In this document: positions 37,992 through 51,034 of the stretch, piece after piece
Numbering within the stretch: the stretch's first letter is position 1
Layout of the letters: each line of letters starts with the position of its first letter
Assembly (NCBI RefSeq): GCF_018141425.1
Contig: NZ_CP058561.1
Coordinates: 1,860,001-1,924,000 of the forward strand
Length of the DNA: 64,000 nucleotides
Direction: 5' to 3'
Origin: Vallitalea guaymasensis
GTDB lineage: Bacteria; Bacillota; Clostridia; Lachnospirales; Vallitaleaceae
Notes under the pieces: generated by a model
Told to the model about the DNA's origin: nothing
The model's input: only the letters and a program-made list of their open reading frames with translations
Database searches by the model: none
Translations under genes and position numbers: made by a program

Positions 37992-40079
37992 TTAATTAGT
38001 TGCTCTACCTGCAATAATCTTTTCTTGAATTGATTTTGGTAGTGGCTCAAAATGATCAAATTGCATTACATAAGTTCCTCTACCTTGAGTTTTTGAACGT
38101 AAGTCAGTTGCATAACCAAACATTTCTGATAATGGTACAAATCCGTGGATTTGTTGAACACCATTACGTGGTTCCATACCTTCAATACGTCCTCTACGTG
38201 AGTTGATGTCACCAATAACATCACCCATGTAATCTTCTGGTACTGAAACGTCAACTCTCATGATTGGTTCACAAAGAGTTGCTCCACCTTTTTTCATAGC
38301 TTCTTTGAATGCCATTGATCCAGCAATTTTGAAAGCCATCTCAGATGAGTCAACATCATGATATGATCCATCATAACAAACCGCTTTAATACCAAGTACA
38401 GGATATCCTGCTAATAAACCACTACTCATTGCCTCTTGAATTCCATTATCTACTGCTGGGATATATTCTTTTGGAATAGAACCACCAACTATAGAATTAA
38501 CAAATTCGTAAGTTTCTTCGCTATTAACGTCCATTGGTGAGAATCTAACTTTACAATGTCCGTATTGTCCACGTCCACCTGATTGACGTACAAATTTACC
38601 TTCTACTTCAACTTCTTTAGTAATAGTCTCTTTGTATGCAACTTGTGGTTGACCTACGTTAGCTTCTACTTTGAATTCTCTAAGTAGACGGTCAACAATG
38701 ATTTCAAGGTGAAGTTCACCCATACCAGAAATAATTGTTTGTCCTGTATCGTGATCAGTACGTGTTTTGAATGTTGGATCTTCTTCTGCAAGTTTTGCAA
38801 GGGCAATACCCATTTTTTCTTGACCAGCTTTAGTTTTAGGCTCTATAGCAACGTGGATAACTGGCTCAGGGAATATCATTGATTCAAGTATTACAGGATG
38901 TTTATCATCACATAAAGTATCTCCAGTTGAAGTAACTTTTAATCCAACTGCTGCTGCGATATCTCCTGAGTAAACTTTATCAATTTCTTCTCTCTTGTTA
39001 GCATGCATTTGAAGAATACGTCCCATACGTTCTTTCTTATTCTTAGTTGAGTTATATACATAAGAACCTGAATTAGTTGTTCCTGAATAAACTCTAAAGA
39101 ATGCTAATTTACCAACAAATGGGTCTGCCATTATCTTAAATGCTAATGCTGAGAAAGGCTCTTCGTCTGAAGATGGTCTTTCTACTTCTTCTTCTGTATC
39201 TGGGTCGATACCTTGAATAGCAGGTACATCTATAGGAGCTGGCATATATTCAACAACTGCATCCAATAATTTTTGTGCACCTTTGTTTCTATATGCTGTA
39301 CCACATAAAACAGGAATAATCTCAACGTTTATTACTGCTTTTCTTAGAGCTTTCTTCAATTCTTTTTCTGTAAGCTCTTCTCCTTCAAGATATTTTTCCA
39401 TTAATTCTTCATCTGTTTCAGCGATCGCTTCAACCATAGCTTCTCTATATTCTTCTGCTTGATCTGCTAAATCTGCTGGGATGTCTTCTTCGGAGATATC
39501 TTGACCAAGGTCATCTTTATAAATAAATGCTTTCATTTTCATTAAATCTATAAGACCTACAAAGTCATCTTCTGCTCCGATTGGTAATTGAATTGGTACT
39601 GCATTAGCACCAAGTCTATCTCTCATCATATCTACTGCATTATAAAAGTCTGCACCCATAATGTCCATCTTATTAACAAATGCCATTCTAGGTACTCTAT
39701 ATTTATCTGCTTGACGCCAAACAGTCTCAGATTGTGGCTCTACTCCACCTTTTGCACAAAATACACCTACAGAACCATCTAAAACACGAAGAGAACGTTC
39801 TACTTCTACTGTAAAGTCAACGTGCCCCGGTGTATCAATAATGTTAATCCTATGATTCAGCCATTGACAAGTTGTAGCTGCGGAAGTAATTGTTATTCCT
39901 CTTTCCTGTTCTTGCTCCATCCAGTCCATTTGAGCTGCACCTTCATGAGTTTCCCCAATCTTGTGAGTTCTTCCTGTATAGAATAAGATACGTTCTGTTA
40001 GTGTTGTTTTACCTGCATCAATATGAGCCATAATCCCAATGTTTCTAGTTCTTTCTAGTGGGAATTGTCTTCCAGCCAA
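37992..40079 (-). CDS. fusA: Elongation factor G
   Basis: 695 residues, five domains. AHIDAGKTT (P-loop, 17-25), [17 protein letters not shown], and a domain IV with [13 protein letters not shown]. It drives translocation. Located between rpsG and tuf, each separated by about 155-185 bases that may carry further promoters. Confidence 0.99.
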   Translation of the reverse strand: MAGRQFPLERTRNIGIMAHIDAGKTTLTERILFYTGRTHKIGETHEGAAQMDWMEQEQERGITITSAATTCQWLNHRINIIDTPGHVDFTVEVERSLRVLDGSVGVFCAKGGVEPQSETVWRQADKYRVPRMAFVNKMDIMGADFYNAVDMMRDRLGANAVPIQLPIGAEDDFVGLIDLMKMKAFIYKDDLGQDISEEDIPADLADQAEEYREAMVEAIAETDEELMEKYLEGEELTEKELKKALRKAVINVEIIPVLCGTAYRNKGAQKLLDAVVEYMPAPIDVPAIQGIDPDTEEEVERPSSDEEPFSALAFKIMADPFVGKLAFFRVYSGTTNSGSYVYNSTKNKKERMGRILQMHANKREEIDKVYSGDIAAAVGLKVTSTGDTLCDDKHPVILESMIFPEPVIHVAIEPKTKAGQEKMGIALAKLAEEDPTFKTRTDHDTGQTIISGMGELHLEIIVDRLLREFKVEANVGQPQVAYKETITKEVEVEGKFVRQSGGRGQYGHCKVRFSPMDVNSEETYEFVNSIVGGSIPKEYIPAVDNGIQEAMSSGLLAGYPVLGIKAVCYDGSYHDVDSSEMAFKIAGSMAFKEAMKKGGATLCEPIMRVDVSVPEDYMGDVIGDINSRRGRIEGMEPRNGVQQIHGFVPLSEMFGYATDLRSKTQGRGTYVMQFDHFEPLPKSIQEKIIAGRATN

Positions 40080-40265
40080 AGTTATTCCTCCTTTGGTAAT
40101 CTAAAGTTACTTAGCTACAATTTATTGATTATTATGCGGAAACATAAGCTTCCGCATATATTTGTTTAACAACACATTATCATATGCATTATTAGTAATT
40201 TTGTGAAATTATATACATTAACTTCAAAAATAATGTTTGAGTAATGTATATGGTTGCAACTACTA

Positions 40266-40793
<528 letters not shown>

Positions 40794-40947
40794 TCATGTT
40801 ACGTGCTCGGTATATCGTAATATATATATAATCCTGCAACCTACAGGTAATATTCCAATTTTACCTAGCACTAATTAGCAAATTACTGAAGTCAGGCTTC
40901 ATATGATATTCACTAATTATTTAATTCTAGTAAACACTACTAAAGAA

Positions 40948-41361
40948 TTATTTTTTTGGTCTCTTAGCTCCGTATTTTGAACGTGATTGTTTACGGTCAG
41001 CTACACCAGCTGTGTCAAGTGTACCTCTAACAATATGATAACGTGTACCAGGTAAGTCTTTTACCCTTCCACCTCTTAGTAGAACAACGCTATGTTCTTG
41101 TAGGTTATGTCCCTCACCAGGAATATAGCCTGTTACTTCGATACCATTAGTTAAACGAACCCTTGCAATCTTACGAAGAGCTGAGTTTGGTTTTTTTGGA
41201 GTGGCTGTTTTTACTGCAGTACAAACACCTCTTTTTTGTGGTGATGATACATCAGTAGTTCTCTTGTGTAAAGAGTTATAGCCTTTTTGAAGAGCAGGTG
41301 CTGTTGATTTCTTAGTTGATACTGCTCTACCTTTTCTTACTAATTGGTTAATAGTAGGCAT
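40948..41361 (-). CDS. rpsL: 30S ribosomal protein S12
   Basis: 137 residues. [12 protein letters not shown] start, [19 protein letters not shown] and [19 protein letters not shown]. The lysines where streptomycin-resistance substitutions occur (PKKPNS and GRVKDLPG) are unaltered. It monitors decoding. Confidence 0.98.
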   Translation of the reverse strand: MPTINQLVRKGRAVSTKKSTAPALQKGYNSLHKRTTDVSSPQKRGVCTAVKTATPKKPNSALRKIARVRLTNGIEVTGYIPGEGHNLQEHSVVLLRGGRVKDLPGTRYHIVRGTLDTAGVADRKQSRSKYGAKRPKK

Positions 41362-41402
41362 CTATTTCACCTCCTGTAATTTCTTTAAGATGCCCTAACA
41401 TC

Positions 41403-41642
41403 TTATTTAATTAGTGCTGCGGTTGCTGTTTTAACTTCTACATCGCAAACTGAACCTAATTCCTCCATAGTATCAATATAAACTACAGGGATTTGTTGAC
41501 TCGCTGCTAATTCAATGTGTCTGGTAGTTACTTCATCCTGTGCATCTTTTGCAACATAAAGTACTTCTACTTCTTCATTTTCAAGAGCTTTGAGAGTCTG
41601 TTTCATCCCAATTACTTTGGAATTAGTTTTTAATCGGTGCAC
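41403..41642 (-). CDS. L7Ae/YbxF-family ribosome-associated protein
   Basis: 79 residues of the L7Ae/L30e fold that binds kink-turn RNA (VIGMKQTLKALENEEVEVLY, VAKDAQDEVTTRHIELAASQ). It leads the str operon in many Firmicutes. An ATG at 41651 directly abuts AAAGGG with no spacer; the GTG three codons on (41642) is 9 bases from it and is chosen, though not certain. Confidence 0.85.
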   Translation of the reverse strand: MHRLKTNSKVIGMKQTLKALENEEVEVLYVAKDAQDEVTTRHIELAASQQIPVVYIDTMEELGSVCDVEVKTATAALIK

Positions 41643-41695
41643 ATAGATCATCCCTTTCGGTCACTAAAAAAAATTATTACAATGCACACTGCTGA

Positions 41696-41724
41696 ATTTT
41701 AACACTATTTTTTATAAATGTCAA
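41696..41724 (-). promoter_or_regulatory. Sigma-A promoter of the str operon
   Basis: Minus strand: TTGACA (41724-41719), 17-base spacer, TAAAAT (41701-41696). It starts just after the rpoC terminator. Confidence 0.85.
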
Positions 41725-41736
41725 GGATTTTAATAA

Positions 41737-41769
41737 AACACCCTAGATTTTATAAAAATCCAGGGTGTT
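41737..41769 (-). terminator. Terminator of rpoBC
   Basis: AACACCCT plus GATTTT (41737-41751) pair with AAAATC plus AGGGTGTT (41755-41769), with one mismatch. It lies 17 bases after the rpoC stop; TTTTATT follows on the minus strand and a longer T-run on the plus strand. Confidence 0.9.
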
Positions 41770-41785
41770 TTTTGCATTTTTATCT

Positions 41786-44700
41786 CTATTCTTCAAAGAG
41801 AACGTCGTCAATTAATGGTTCATCTTCAACGTATTTTTCAATTCCAACATTTCGGTATCGTTCCATACCTGTACCAGCTGGAATAAGTTTACCGATGATT
41901 ACGTTTTCTTTTAATCCGATTAGAGGATCTGATTTACCTTTTATTGCAGCTTCTGTCAAGACTTTTGTAGTCTCTTGGAAAGATGCTGCTGACAAGAATG
42001 AATTAGTTGCCAAGGATGCTTTTGTTATACCGAGCATAACTTGAGTTCCTTCTGCTGATTCCAAACCATTGCTAGCAAGTTCTTCATTGATCTTTTCAAA
42101 CTCTAACCTATCAACTAGGCTTCCTGGTAAGAAATCACTATCACCACTATTTTCTATTCTTATTTTCTTTAACATCTGTCTAACAATAACCTCTATATGC
42201 TTATCGTTAATTTCCACACCTTGAAGTCTATAAACACGCTGAACTTCTTGAAGCATGTAGTCTTGAACACTTCTGCTACCTTTGATTTTCAAGATATCAT
42301 GTGGGTTAACACTACCTTCTGTCAACTCGTCACCGGCTTCAATTACATCCCCATCCATTACCTTGATTCTTGAACCATATGGTATTAGATAAGCTTTGCT
42401 TTCGCCAGTTTCTTCGTTTGTGATTACTACTTCACGTTTTTTACGTGTATCATTTATTCTAGCTAATCCACCAAATTCAGCAATTATAGCTAATCCTTTT
42501 GGTTTTCTAGCCTCAAAGAGTTCCTCTACACGAGGAAGACCTTGTGTTATATCGTCTCCAGCAATACCACCTGTATGGAAAGTACGCATTGTAAGCTGTG
42601 TACCTGGTTCTCCGATTGATTGTGCTGCAATAATACCAACAGACTCCCCTACTTGAACAGGTAATCCAGTTGCCATATTAGAACCATAGCATTTTGCACA
42701 AACTCCTATTTCTGATCTACAAGTAAGAACAGTTCTTATATGAACTTTATCAATACCTGCATCCACAACAGCTTTTGCTTTTAATGGTGTAATAAGAGTA
42801 TCTTGTTCAACTATAATCTCACCAGTTTCTGGATGTTTTATTTCATCAACAGACCATCTGCCAGTGATTCTTTCTTGTAGACTTTCAATTACTTCATTAC
42901 CATCTTTGAATGCTGTTATCCACATACCTGGAGCATTGTCTTTATCACAGCAATCATGTTCTCTAATGATTAAGTCTTGAGAAACATCTACAAGTCTTCT
43001 TGTTAAATATCCTGAATCGGCAGTACGAAGCGCAGTATCAGCAAGTCCTTTTCTAGCACCGTGAGCGGAAATAAAGTATTCAAGAACGTCTAGTCCTTCA
43101 CGGAAGTTAGATTTGATTGGTAATTCGATAGTCTTACCAGATGTATCCGCCATAAGTCCACGCATACCACCTAACTGCTTAATCTGCTTATCAGAACCTC
43201 TGGCTCCAGAGTCAGCCATCATGAAGATATTATTATATTTTCCAAGTCCGCCAAGTAAGGCTTCTGTAATTGTATCGTCTGCATTTTTCCATGTTTCAAT
43301 AACTTTTAAACGTCTTTCTTCATTAGTCATGAATCCACGTTTAAATTGCTTTGTTATCTTCTCTACTGTTTCTTCTGCATTCTTAAGTATTTCTTTTTTG
43401 CTTGCAGGTACTTCCATATCTGAAACAGATACAGTTAATGCACCTCTAGTAGAGTATTTGAAACCAAGTTTCTTAATGCCATCAAGAACTTCTGATGTCT
43501 TGGTTGAACCATGGGTATTGATACATCTATATAGTATATCTTTTAATTGCTTTTTACCTACTAAGAAATCAATTTCATATTTGAATTTGTCTTCTGGTTT
43601 AGTTCTAGTCGCAAAACCAAGATCTTGTGGTATTGCTTCATTAAATATAATTCTACCAACAGAAGTTTCAACAAATTGTTGTTTAACTTCGCCTTCTATT
43701 TCCATTGTTCTTCTTACATATACCTTTGCATGTAAAGTTACTTCTCCGTTTTCATATGCAAGCATAGCTTCATTTTCATCTTTGAAATAGTAACCTTCAC
43801 CTTTTTCTCCCTCTTTTTCAAGAGTAAGATAGTAAGTACCAAGGACCATATCCTGTGAAGGAACAGATACTGGAGCACCATCTGAAGGCTTCAATAAGTT
43901 ATTAGGTGAAAGAAGTAAAAATCTACATTCAGCTTGTGCTTCTACTGATAATGGTACATGGACAGCCATCTGGTCACCATCAAAGTCGGCATTATAAGCT
44001 GTACAAACTAAAGGATGAAGCTTGATAGCCTTTCCTTCTACTAATACAGGTTCAAATGCTTGAATACCTAAACGGTGAAGTGTAGGAGCACGGTTAAGCA
44101 TAACAGGATGCTCTTTGATAACTTCTTCCAATACATCCCATACGTCTGATTCTAATCTTTCAACCATTTTTTTAGCTGATTTTATATTATGAGCTAAACC
44201 ATCACTAACTAATTTTTTCATCACAAATGGTTTAAACAGTTCAATTGCCATCTCTTTTGGTAAACCACACTGGAATATCTTAAGTTCCGGACCTACAACG
44301 ATAACTGAACGTCCTGAGTAGTCAACACGTTTACCCAACAAGTTTTGTCTGAAACGTCCTTGCTTACCTTTTAACATATCAGATAATGATTTTAATGGTC
44401 TATTACCTGGTCCTGTTACTGGTCTACCTCTTCTACCATTGTCTATTAGTGCATCTACCGCTTCTTGAAGCATTCTTTTTTCATTACGTACAATAATGTC
44501 AGGTGCTCCAAGATCAAGTAATCTTTTAAGTCTATTATTTCTATTTATAACTCTTCTGTATAAATCATTCAAGTCAGATGTAGCAAATCTTCCACCATCC
44601 AATTGAACCATTGGTCTAAGATCAGGTGGGATAACTGGAACAACCTCCATAATCATCCATTCTGGCTTGTTGTTGGATTTGAAAAAAGCATCTACTACTT

Positions 44701-45346
44701 CTAATCTTTTTATTATTCTTGCTCTCTTTTGTCCTGAGGACTCTCTTAGAGCTTTTCTTAATTCAATTGATTCTTTTTCCAATTGAATATTAGCTAATAT
44801 TTCTTTTATAGATTCTGCTCCCATACCAGCTCTAAATTTATTGCCGTATTTTTCATAAGCATCTCTATATTCTTTTTCTGTCAAGATTTGTTTATATTGT
44901 AATCCTGTTTCACCAGGATCTATTACAATATATGACGCAAAGTATAATACTTTTTCAAGAGTTCTTGGAGATAAGTCAAGGATTAATCCCATTCTACTTG
45001 GAATACCTTTAAAATACCATATGTGAGATACAGGCGCTGCTAATTCAATGTGTCCCATTCTTTCTCTACGTACTTTGGACTTTGTTACCTCAACACCACA
45101 ACGATCACATACTACACCTTTATATCGTATTTTTTTGTACTTACCGCAATGACACTCCCAATCTTTGCTAGGTCCAAATATCTTTTCACAGAACAAACCA
45201 TCTCTTTCTGGTTTTAGCGTCCTGTAGTTAATTGTTTCAGGTTTCTTTACTTCTCCCTTTGACCATTCCCTAATTCTTTCAGGAGATGCTAAGCCAATCT
45301 TAATAGCATCAAAGCTTACTGATTGCTCTATATTCTCGTTTGGCAC
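41786..45346 (-). CDS. rpoC: RNA polymerase beta' subunit
   Basis: 1186 residues. Zinc site [19 protein letters not shown] near residues 60-79, the absolutely conserved [12 protein letters not shown] that holds the catalytic magnesium, the bridge-helix region [18 protein letters not shown], and the second zinc site [13 protein letters not shown]. Follows rpoB by 17 bases. Confidence 0.99.
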   Translation of the reverse strand: MPNENIEQSVSFDAIKIGLASPERIREWSKGEVKKPETINYRTLKPERDGLFCEKIFGPSKDWECHCGKYKKIRYKGVVCDRCGVEVTKSKVRRERMGHIELAAPVSHIWYFKGIPSRMGLILDLSPRTLEKVLYFASYIVIDPGETGLQYKQILTEKEYRDAYEKYGNKFRAGMGAESIKEILANIQLEKESIELRKALRESSGQKRARIIKRLEVVDAFFKSNNKPEWMIMEVVPVIPPDLRPMVQLDGGRFATSDLNDLYRRVINRNNRLKRLLDLGAPDIIVRNEKRMLQEAVDALIDNGRRGRPVTGPGNRPLKSLSDMLKGKQGRFRQNLLGKRVDYSGRSVIVVGPELKIFQCGLPKEMAIELFKPFVMKKLVSDGLAHNIKSAKKMVERLESDVWDVLEEVIKEHPVMLNRAPTLHRLGIQAFEPVLVEGKAIKLHPLVCTAYNADFDGDQMAVHVPLSVEAQAECRFLLLSPNNLLKPSDGAPVSVPSQDMVLGTYYLTLEKEGEKGEGYYFKDENEAMLAYENGEVTLHAKVYVRRTMEIEGEVKQQFVETSVGRIIFNEAIPQDLGFATRTKPEDKFKYEIDFLVGKKQLKDILYRCINTHGSTKTSEVLDGIKKLGFKYSTRGALTVSVSDMEVPASKKEILKNAEETVEKITKQFKRGFMTNEERRLKVIETWKNADDTITEALLGGLGKYNNIFMMADSGARGSDKQIKQLGGMRGLMADTSGKTIELPIKSNFREGLDVLEYFISAHGARKGLADTALRTADSGYLTRRLVDVSQDLIIREHDCCDKDNAPGMWITAFKDGNEVIESLQERITGRWSVDEIKHPETGEIIVEQDTLITPLKAKAVVDAGIDKVHIRTVLTCRSEIGVCAKCYGSNMATGLPVQVGESVGIIAAQSIGEPGTQLTMRTFHTGGIAGDDITQGLPRVEELFEARKPKGLAIIAEFGGLARINDTRKKREVVITNEETGESKAYLIPYGSRIKVMDGDVIEAGDELTEGSVNPHDILKIKGSRSVQDYMLQEVQRVYRLQGVEINDKHIEVIVRQMLKKIRIENSGDSDFLPGSLVDRLEFEKINEELASNGLESAEGTQVMLGITKASLATNSFLSAASFQETTKVLTEAAIKGKSDPLIGLKENVIIGKLIPAGTGMERYRNVGIEKYVEDEPLIDDVLFEE

Positions 45347-45363
45347 TCTTGGACACTCCCTTC

Positions 45364-48300
45364 TTACTTCTCATCGTCAAATAATGTTTTTTCATCTGAT
45401 ATTATAAAATTATCTTCATCAAATTCATCATAACTCTCATCTTCTATATCATCAAACAGTTCATCCGTTTCTGAAGTCTCTTTTTTACTAGCTCCACCAC
45501 TTACTACGTCTGAAGCCACATATTCGTCTTCTTTTCCTTCTAGGTTAATAGATAAGTCATCTACATCATCCATATTTTCCTTGATTTCTACTTCTGTAGC
45601 ATCACTTCTAAGAATTTTAACATCAAGGGCTAAGGATTGTAATTCTTTTAATAATACCTTGAATGATTCTGGTATTCCTGGTTCTGGTATATTTTCACCT
45701 TTTATAATAGCTTCGTAAGTTTTTACACGTCCTACAACATCATCAGATTTTACTGTCAATATCTCTTGAAGTGTATAAGCAGCACCATATGCTTCTAGTG
45801 CCCATACCTCCATCTCACCAAATCTCTGTCCACCGAATTGTGCTTTACCACCTAAAGGCTGTTGAGTTACTAGTGAATAAGGTCCAGTTGATCTAGCATG
45901 AATCTTATCGTCAACTAAATGGTGAAGTTTTAGGTAATGCATATATCCTACAGTAACAGGATTATCAAAATATTCTCCTGTTCTACCATCTTTCAAGTAA
46001 ATCTTACCGTCTCTTGAAATTGGAACACCTGACCACTCTTCACGGTGAGCTTTGTTTTCATCTAAATATTTTAGAACATCAGGTCGTAATAATTCTCCGT
46101 ATTTAGAAGCAAATGTATCAAATTCTTCATTAACGTAATCATTAGCAAGCTCTAATGTATCCATGATATCATCTTCGTTCGCGCCATCAAATACAGGTGT
46201 AGCAATCTTGAATCCAAGTGCTTTTGCAGCTAATCCTAAATGGACTTCAAGTACCTGTCCTATGTTCATACGGGATGGTACCCCTAGTGGGTTAAGCACG
46301 ATATCAAGTGGTCTACCATTTGGTAAAAATGGCATATCTTCAACTGGTAAGATTCTGGAGATTACACCTTTGTTACCATGACGTCCAGCCATCTTATCTC
46401 CAACTGAGATTTTTCTTTTTTGTGCTATATATGCTCTAACGGATTGATTTACTCCTGGTGGTAATTCATCTCCGTTTTCTCTAGTAAATACTTTTACATC
46501 AACTATAATACCAGTTTCTCCGTGTGGTACTCTTAGGGATGTGTCTCTAACTTCTCTGGCTTTTTCACCAAATATTGCTCTTAGAAGTCTTTCTTCTGCT
46601 GTTAATTCTGTTTCACCTTTTGGTGTTACTTTACCTACTAATATATCATTAGCACGTACTTCTGCTCCAATTCTTATGATACCTCTTTCATCAAGGTCTT
46701 TCAGAGCATCTTCACCAACACCTGGTACATCTCTAGTAATTTCTTCTGGTCCAAGCTTAGTGTCTCTTGCTTCTGCTTCGTATTCTTCTATATGAACAGA
46801 TGTATAAACATCTTCTTTTACTAGATTTTCACTTAATAGGATAGCATCCTCAAAGTTATAACCTTCCCAAGTCATAAAACCGATTAGAGGGTTTTTACCT
46901 AATGCTATTTCACCATGATCAGTTGATGGTCCATCAGCAATGACTTCCCCCATTTCTACTCTTTGACCTTTATTCACTATTGGTCTTTGGTTAATACATG
47001 TTCCTTGGTTACTACGTGAAAATTTTTGTAATTTGTATATATCTCGTTGTCCGTCATCTGTTTTGATGACTACTTTTTTGGAAGCAACTCTTTCTACAAC
47101 ACCTGGTCGTTTAGCAATAATTACTACACCAGAGTCAATTGCTGCTTTATGCTCCATACCTGTACCTACAATTGAAGAGTCAGTCATTAGCAATGGTACA
47201 GCTTGTCGTTGCATGTTTGATCCCATTAGCGCACGGTTGGCATCATCATTTTCCAAGAATGGAATCATTGATGTTGCAACTGAGAATAACTGTTTTGGTG
47301 ATACGTCCATTAAATCAATAGTGTTCGCATCCATCTCCAATATATCTTCTTTATGTCTACCTGTAACGTATTTGTGTAAGAAGTGTCCTTCTTCATCAAG
47401 TATTTCATTCGCCTGTGCTACTCTATAGTTTTCTTCTTCGTCAGCTGTTACATAGATTACTTCATCTGTAACTACTGGAACTCCAGAAGATTTGTCTATT
47501 TTTCTATAAGGTGCTTCAATAAATCCATATTCATTAATCCTTGCATAACAAGCTAAGGAGTTGATTAGTCCAATGTTAGGTCCCTCTGGTGTTTCTATAG
47601 GACACATTCTACCATAGTGGGAGTGATGGACGTCACGAACCTCAAAACCTGCACGCTCTCTTGAAAGACCACCTGGTCCAAGAGCTGATAAACGTCTTTT
47701 ATGAGTCAACTCAGCTAGAGGATTATTCTGGTCCATAAACTGTGACAACTGTGAACTACCAAAGAATTCTTTAATAGCTGCTGTAACAGGTCTTATATTT
47801 ATTAATGTCTGTGGTGATATTCCATCGCTATCTTGTATTGTCATTCTTTCTCTAACAACACGTTCTAGTCTAGATAAACCTATTCTAAATTGGTTTTGTA
47901 ATAATTCACCTACGGCACGAATTCTTCTATTTCCTAAATGGTCAATGTCGTCTTTATTTCCTATACCATATTCTAAAGCAATGTTATAGTTAATTGAAGC
48001 TAATATATCTTCTTTAGTTATATGCTTAGGTATTAATTTGTGTATGTTTCTCTTAATAGCTTCTTTTATTTCTTCTATGTCATCGTATTCTTCTAATATT
48101 TCTTGCAATGCTTTGTAATATACTCTTTCATATATATCAAATTCTTTTGGGTCTATATCTACAAATTTAGTTATGTCTACCGCTAGGTTAGAGAGTACTT
48201 TTACTTTTCTGTCTTCAACAGTAACCCAAATATATGGTATAGCAGCATCTTGAATGTTATCTGCTATTTCTTCAGTAATTACAGTTCCAGCCTCTGCAAT

Positions 48301-49215
48301 AACTTCACCAGTTGATCCATCAACAACTGATTCTGATAAAGGGAAACCTTTAACTCTATTTTTTAGTGCTAATTTCTTATTAAATTTATATCGTCCTACT
48401 TTAGCCAAATCATATCTTCTAGGATCAAAAAACATTGTATTAATTAATGACTCAGCGCTTTCTACTGTTGGTGGTTCTCCCGGTCTTATACGCTTATAAA
48501 TCTCAATTAATCCTTCTTCGTAAGACGTTGTTCCATCTTTTTCAATACTTGCTAATATTTTAGGCTCTTCCCCGAATAAATCCACAATAGCTGCATCTGT
48601 TCCGATACCTAATGTTCTTATTAATACTGTTATTGGTACTTTTCTTGTTCTGTCAACGCGCACGTAAAAAATATCGTTAGAATCAGTTTCGTATTCTAAC
48701 CATGCACCTCTATTAGGAATTACTGTTGATGAGAATAATCTTTTACCAATCTTATCAAAATTAATTCCATAGTATATTCCAGGCGAACGAACTAATTGAC
48801 TTACAATAACTCTCTCAGCACCATTAATTATAAATGTACCTGTTTCTGTCATTACAGGTAAGTCACCCATGAAAATTTCATGTTCATTAATTTCATCTTT
48901 TTCCTTATTAATCAATCTGACTTTTACTTTTAACGGAGCTGCGTAAGTGGCATCTCTTTCTTTGCATTCTTCAATTGTGTACTTTAATTCTTTATTAAGT
49001 GAGAAGTCTATAAGTTCTAGTACCAAGTTCCCACTATAATCAGTAATAGGGGATATATCACGAAATACTTCCTTAAGTCCTTCTTTTAAAAACCATTGAT
49101 AAGAGTTTTTTTGTACTTCTATTAAATTTGGCATGTCTAGGACTTCTTTTTTTCGGGAGTAACTCATTCTAAGGCCTCTCCCGATCTTCATAGGTCGAAT
49201 TCTGTTTTTTTCCAT
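45364..49215 (-). CDS. rpoB: RNA polymerase beta subunit
   Basis: 1283 residues. The rifampicin region [20 protein letters not shown], followed by [15 protein letters not shown], keeps the residues of susceptible enzymes. [12 protein letters not shown] and [20 protein letters not shown] are intact. The last ~70 residues are an unusually acidic tail ([20 protein letters not shown]). It is preceded by a strong promoter and a ~265-base leader. Confidence 0.99.
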   Translation of the reverse strand: MEKNRIRPMKIGRGLRMSYSRKKEVLDMPNLIEVQKNSYQWFLKEGLKEVFRDISPITDYSGNLVLELIDFSLNKELKYTIEECKERDATYAAPLKVKVRLINKEKDEINEHEIFMGDLPVMTETGTFIINGAERVIVSQLVRSPGIYYGINFDKIGKRLFSSTVIPNRGAWLEYETDSNDIFYVRVDRTRKVPITVLIRTLGIGTDAAIVDLFGEEPKILASIEKDGTTSYEEGLIEIYKRIRPGEPPTVESAESLINTMFFDPRRYDLAKVGRYKFNKKLALKNRVKGFPLSESVVDGSTGEVIAEAGTVITEEIADNIQDAAIPYIWVTVEDRKVKVLSNLAVDITKFVDIDPKEFDIYERVYYKALQEILEEYDDIEEIKEAIKRNIHKLIPKHITKEDILASINYNIALEYGIGNKDDIDHLGNRRIRAVGELLQNQFRIGLSRLERVVRERMTIQDSDGISPQTLINIRPVTAAIKEFFGSSQLSQFMDQNNPLAELTHKRRLSALGPGGLSRERAGFEVRDVHHSHYGRMCPIETPEGPNIGLINSLACYARINEYGFIEAPYRKIDKSSGVPVVTDEVIYVTADEEENYRVAQANEILDEEGHFLHKYVTGRHKEDILEMDANTIDLMDVSPKQLFSVATSMIPFLENDDANRALMGSNMQRQAVPLLMTDSSIVGTGMEHKAAIDSGVVIIAKRPGVVERVASKKVVIKTDDGQRDIYKLQKFSRSNQGTCINQRPIVNKGQRVEMGEVIADGPSTDHGEIALGKNPLIGFMTWEGYNFEDAILLSENLVKEDVYTSVHIEEYEAEARDTKLGPEEITRDVPGVGEDALKDLDERGIIRIGAEVRANDILVGKVTPKGETELTAEERLLRAIFGEKAREVRDTSLRVPHGETGIIVDVKVFTRENGDELPPGVNQSVRAYIAQKRKISVGDKMAGRHGNKGVISRILPVEDMPFLPNGRPLDIVLNPLGVPSRMNIGQVLEVHLGLAAKALGFKIATPVFDGANEDDIMDTLELANDYVNEEFDTFASKYGELLRPDVLKYLDENKAHREEWSGVPISRDGKIYLKDGRTGEYFDNPVTVGYMHYLKLHHLVDDKIHARSTGPYSLVTQQPLGGKAQFGGQRFGEMEVWALEAYGAAYTLQEILTVKSDDVVGRVKTYEAIIKGENIPEPGIPESFKVLLKELQSLALDVKILRSDATEVEIKENMDDVDDLSINLEGKEDEYVASDVVSGGASKKETSETDELFDDIEDESYDEFDEDNFIISDEKTLFDDEK

Positions 49216-49482
49216 GTACGTTTCACCCCTTGGCTAAATTTAAATTTATCTAAAAATACTATGATTTTTGGCTAAAAAATAATGTATTGCCAGTATCATC
49301 ATGTATCATTAATCATCTTTTATATCATTGACATCTATTAAATTATTATTCATTTAGAATACTAAATGGTCTTATATCAGTTAAAATCAACTCTTTAGAG
49401 TTGTTTTTCGATTTCTATTATTTGTTAAGTTTTTTGTATACACGACTAATGAGCATACAACTCCACAATAATGCATTATCAA
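49216..49482 (-). promoter_or_regulatory. rpoB leader region
   Basis: About 265 bases between the promoter and rpoB without a gene. A perfect 7-bp hairpin CAACTCT/AGAGTTG (49388-49394, 49397-49403) is followed by GATTTT on the minus strand and could act as a weak attenuator. Nothing else recognised. Confidence 0.45.
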
Positions 49483-49511
49483 ATGTTACCACACATTAGA
49501 ATGTGTGTCAA
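49483..49511 (-). promoter_or_regulatory. rpoBC promoter with palindromic spacer
   Basis: Minus strand: TTGACA (49511-49506), 17-base spacer, TAACAT (49488-49483). A perfect palindrome CACACATT-AG-AATGTGTG (49490-49507) fills the spacer, the usual place for a repressor site. Confidence 0.6.
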
Positions 49512-49602
49512 TAAGTTTTTGGATTTTTTTTAGATTATTATTCTTCGAATTGAAATTTGTACTTTTGGATGAATAAGTCTGTATCACTAGAAATTAATAA
49601 AA

Positions 49603-49616
49603 GCGACCTGAGCCGC
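49603..49616 (-). terminator. Weak terminator between rplL and rpoB
   Basis: On the minus strand GCGGC-TCAG-GTCGC (one G-U pair), then TTTTATT. Upstream of it, a strong perfect 10-bp stem AGCCTCTAGC/GCTAGAGGCT (49713-49722, 49726-49735) lies 12 bases after the rplL stop but lacks a U-run on this strand. Together they probably end or attenuate rplJL transcription. Confidence 0.5.
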
Positions 49617-49746
49617 AATTTAATTAGAATTAATGTAGAATAATAATTACACTTTTTTATTTACTTTTAGATTTCACTTCTTATTAAATAAAGTATTGAT
49701 TCTTATAAATTTAGCCTCTAGCTTAGCTAGAGGCTTTATTTCATTA

Positions 49747-50124
49747 TTATTTTAATGTTACAGATGCGCCTACTTCTTCTAACTTAGTTTTCATTTCTTC
49801 AGCTTGATCTTTAGCTACGCCTTCTTTAACATTTGTTGGAGCACCTTCAACTAATGCTTTTGCTTCTTTTAATCCTAAACCAGTAATCTCTCTTACTGCT
49901 TTGATTACTTTGATTTTTTGTGAACCTGCTGCTGTTAATTCAACATCAAAATCAGTTTTCTCTTCAGCTGCTGCTCCACCTGCTGCTCCAGGAGCTGCCA
50001 TTACAACACCTGCTGCTGCTGATACACCAAATTCTTCTTCACACGCTGTTACTAATTCGTTTAATTCTAATACTGATAATTCTTTAATAGCATCAATTAT
50101 TTCTGCTGTAGTTAATTTTGCCAT
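49747..50124 (-). CDS. rplL: 50S ribosomal protein L7/L12
   Basis: 125 residues: N-terminal dimer domain ([20 protein letters not shown]), an Ala/Gly-rich hinge ([16 protein letters not shown]) and a C-terminal factor-binding domain ([20 protein letters not shown]). It forms the stalk with L10. Confidence 0.98.
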   Translation of the reverse strand: MAKLTTAEIIDAIKELSVLELNELVTACEEEFGVSAAAGVVMAAPGAAGGAAAEEKTDFDVELTAAGSQKIKVIKAVREITGLGLKEAKALVEGAPTNVKEGVAKDQAEEMKTKLEEVGASVTLK

Positions 50125-50150
50125 TATTATACACCTCCGGAATTTTTATA

Positions 50151-50720
50151 TTATTCTTCTGTTTGTTCTTGTGCTTCTTCAACTTTTTCTTCTGCTTTAT
50201 TAGCTGCTAATACTGCAGCTGTTTCAGCTCCTGTTTCTTCTGCCTTGTCAGCGATAGCTTTAACTGTACGAGCAAATGTTGAAATAGGTGATTGGAAGCT
50301 ACCAAGTAATTTAGCAAGTAATTCATCTCTTGCAGGTATTGAAGCTATTTTCTTAATACCTTCAACATCATAATAAGTTCCTTCTACAACACCAGCTTTA
50401 AAATCAAGATTCTTAAAGTCTTTTGCTGCATTTTTAAGTATTCTAGGTCCAGCTGTAGGATCTTCATAACTTATTGCAATAGCACTAGGACCTTCTAAAT
50501 GATCTTTTAACTCTTCAAAATCTGTACCTTTGAAGGCAAAATTCATCATAGTGTTTTTGTAAACTTTATAAAGAACATTTCCTTCTCTAAGGTCTTTACG
50601 TAGTTTTGTATCCTCTTCAACTGTTAAACCACGATAATCAACAAGCACTATAGATGATGCTCCATCAAGTTTTGATTTAATTTCATCTACTACTGTTTGC
50701 TTTAATTCTACATTTGGCAT
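50151..50720 (-). CDS. rplJ: 50S ribosomal protein L10
   Basis: 189 residues. VDEIKSKLDGASSIVLVDYR and the C-terminal helix rich in Ala/Glu that carries L7/L12 dimers (ETAAVLAANKAEEKVEEAQE). AAGGAGG lies 8 bases before the ATG at 50720; a GTG at 50729 overlaps it and is rejected. Confidence 0.98.
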   Translation of the reverse strand: MPNVELKQTVVDEIKSKLDGASSIVLVDYRGLTVEEDTKLRKDLREGNVLYKVYKNTMMNFAFKGTDFEELKDHLEGPSAIAISYEDPTAGPRILKNAAKDFKNLDFKAGVVEGTYYDVEGIKKIASIPARDELLAKLLGSFQSPISTFARTVKAIADKAEETGAETAAVLAANKAEEKVEEAQEQTEE

Positions 50721-50816
50721 CCTGTACACCTCCTTAAATTCAAAGTTACAGTTCTTAGTACGATTCTCATCGTATTATATTTAGTAAAAACATTATGTTT
50801 TGTACTTAATAAATAA

Positions 50817-50844
50817 AACCTCTTTGTCCATAGACAAAGAGGTT
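50817..50844 (-). terminator. Attenuator terminator of the L10 leader
   Basis: AACCTCTTTGTC/GACAAAGAGGTT (50817-50828, 50833-50844), a perfect 12-bp stem, followed by TTTTATTTATT on the minus strand, 97 bases before rplJ. Confidence 0.9.
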
Positions 50845-50990
50845 AACAATTCATATCAATCAACAATCAGAACTCAATTCTTAATTGTTAATGTTTACTT
50901 GTAATACCTCGGTAGGTGGTTACCCTTTACACTAAATAATAGTACCTACTGTCTACGGTTAAGTAATCTCCAAAGAGATTAACGTGTTAT
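50817..50990 (-). ncRNA. L10-leader regulatory RNA
   Basis: The minus strand reads AACCGTAGACAGTAGGTAC (50962-50944 region) and then ACCACCTACCGAGGT (50920-50906), the conserved halves of the Firmicutes L10 leader that binds L10-L12. An extra stem AATCTC/GAGATT (50967-50982) lies 5' to them. It ends in an intrinsic terminator, consistent with transcription attenuation of rplJL. Confidence 0.85.
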
Positions 50991-51034
50991 TTAATTTTCC
51001 AACGTATTATAACATCTAGCAAATAGCTTGTCAA

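Noticed and set aside
43113-43790. 225-residue plus-strand open frame inside rpoC
   Set aside because: It lies wholly antisense to conserved rpoC codons and has no recognisable family; a shadow frame.
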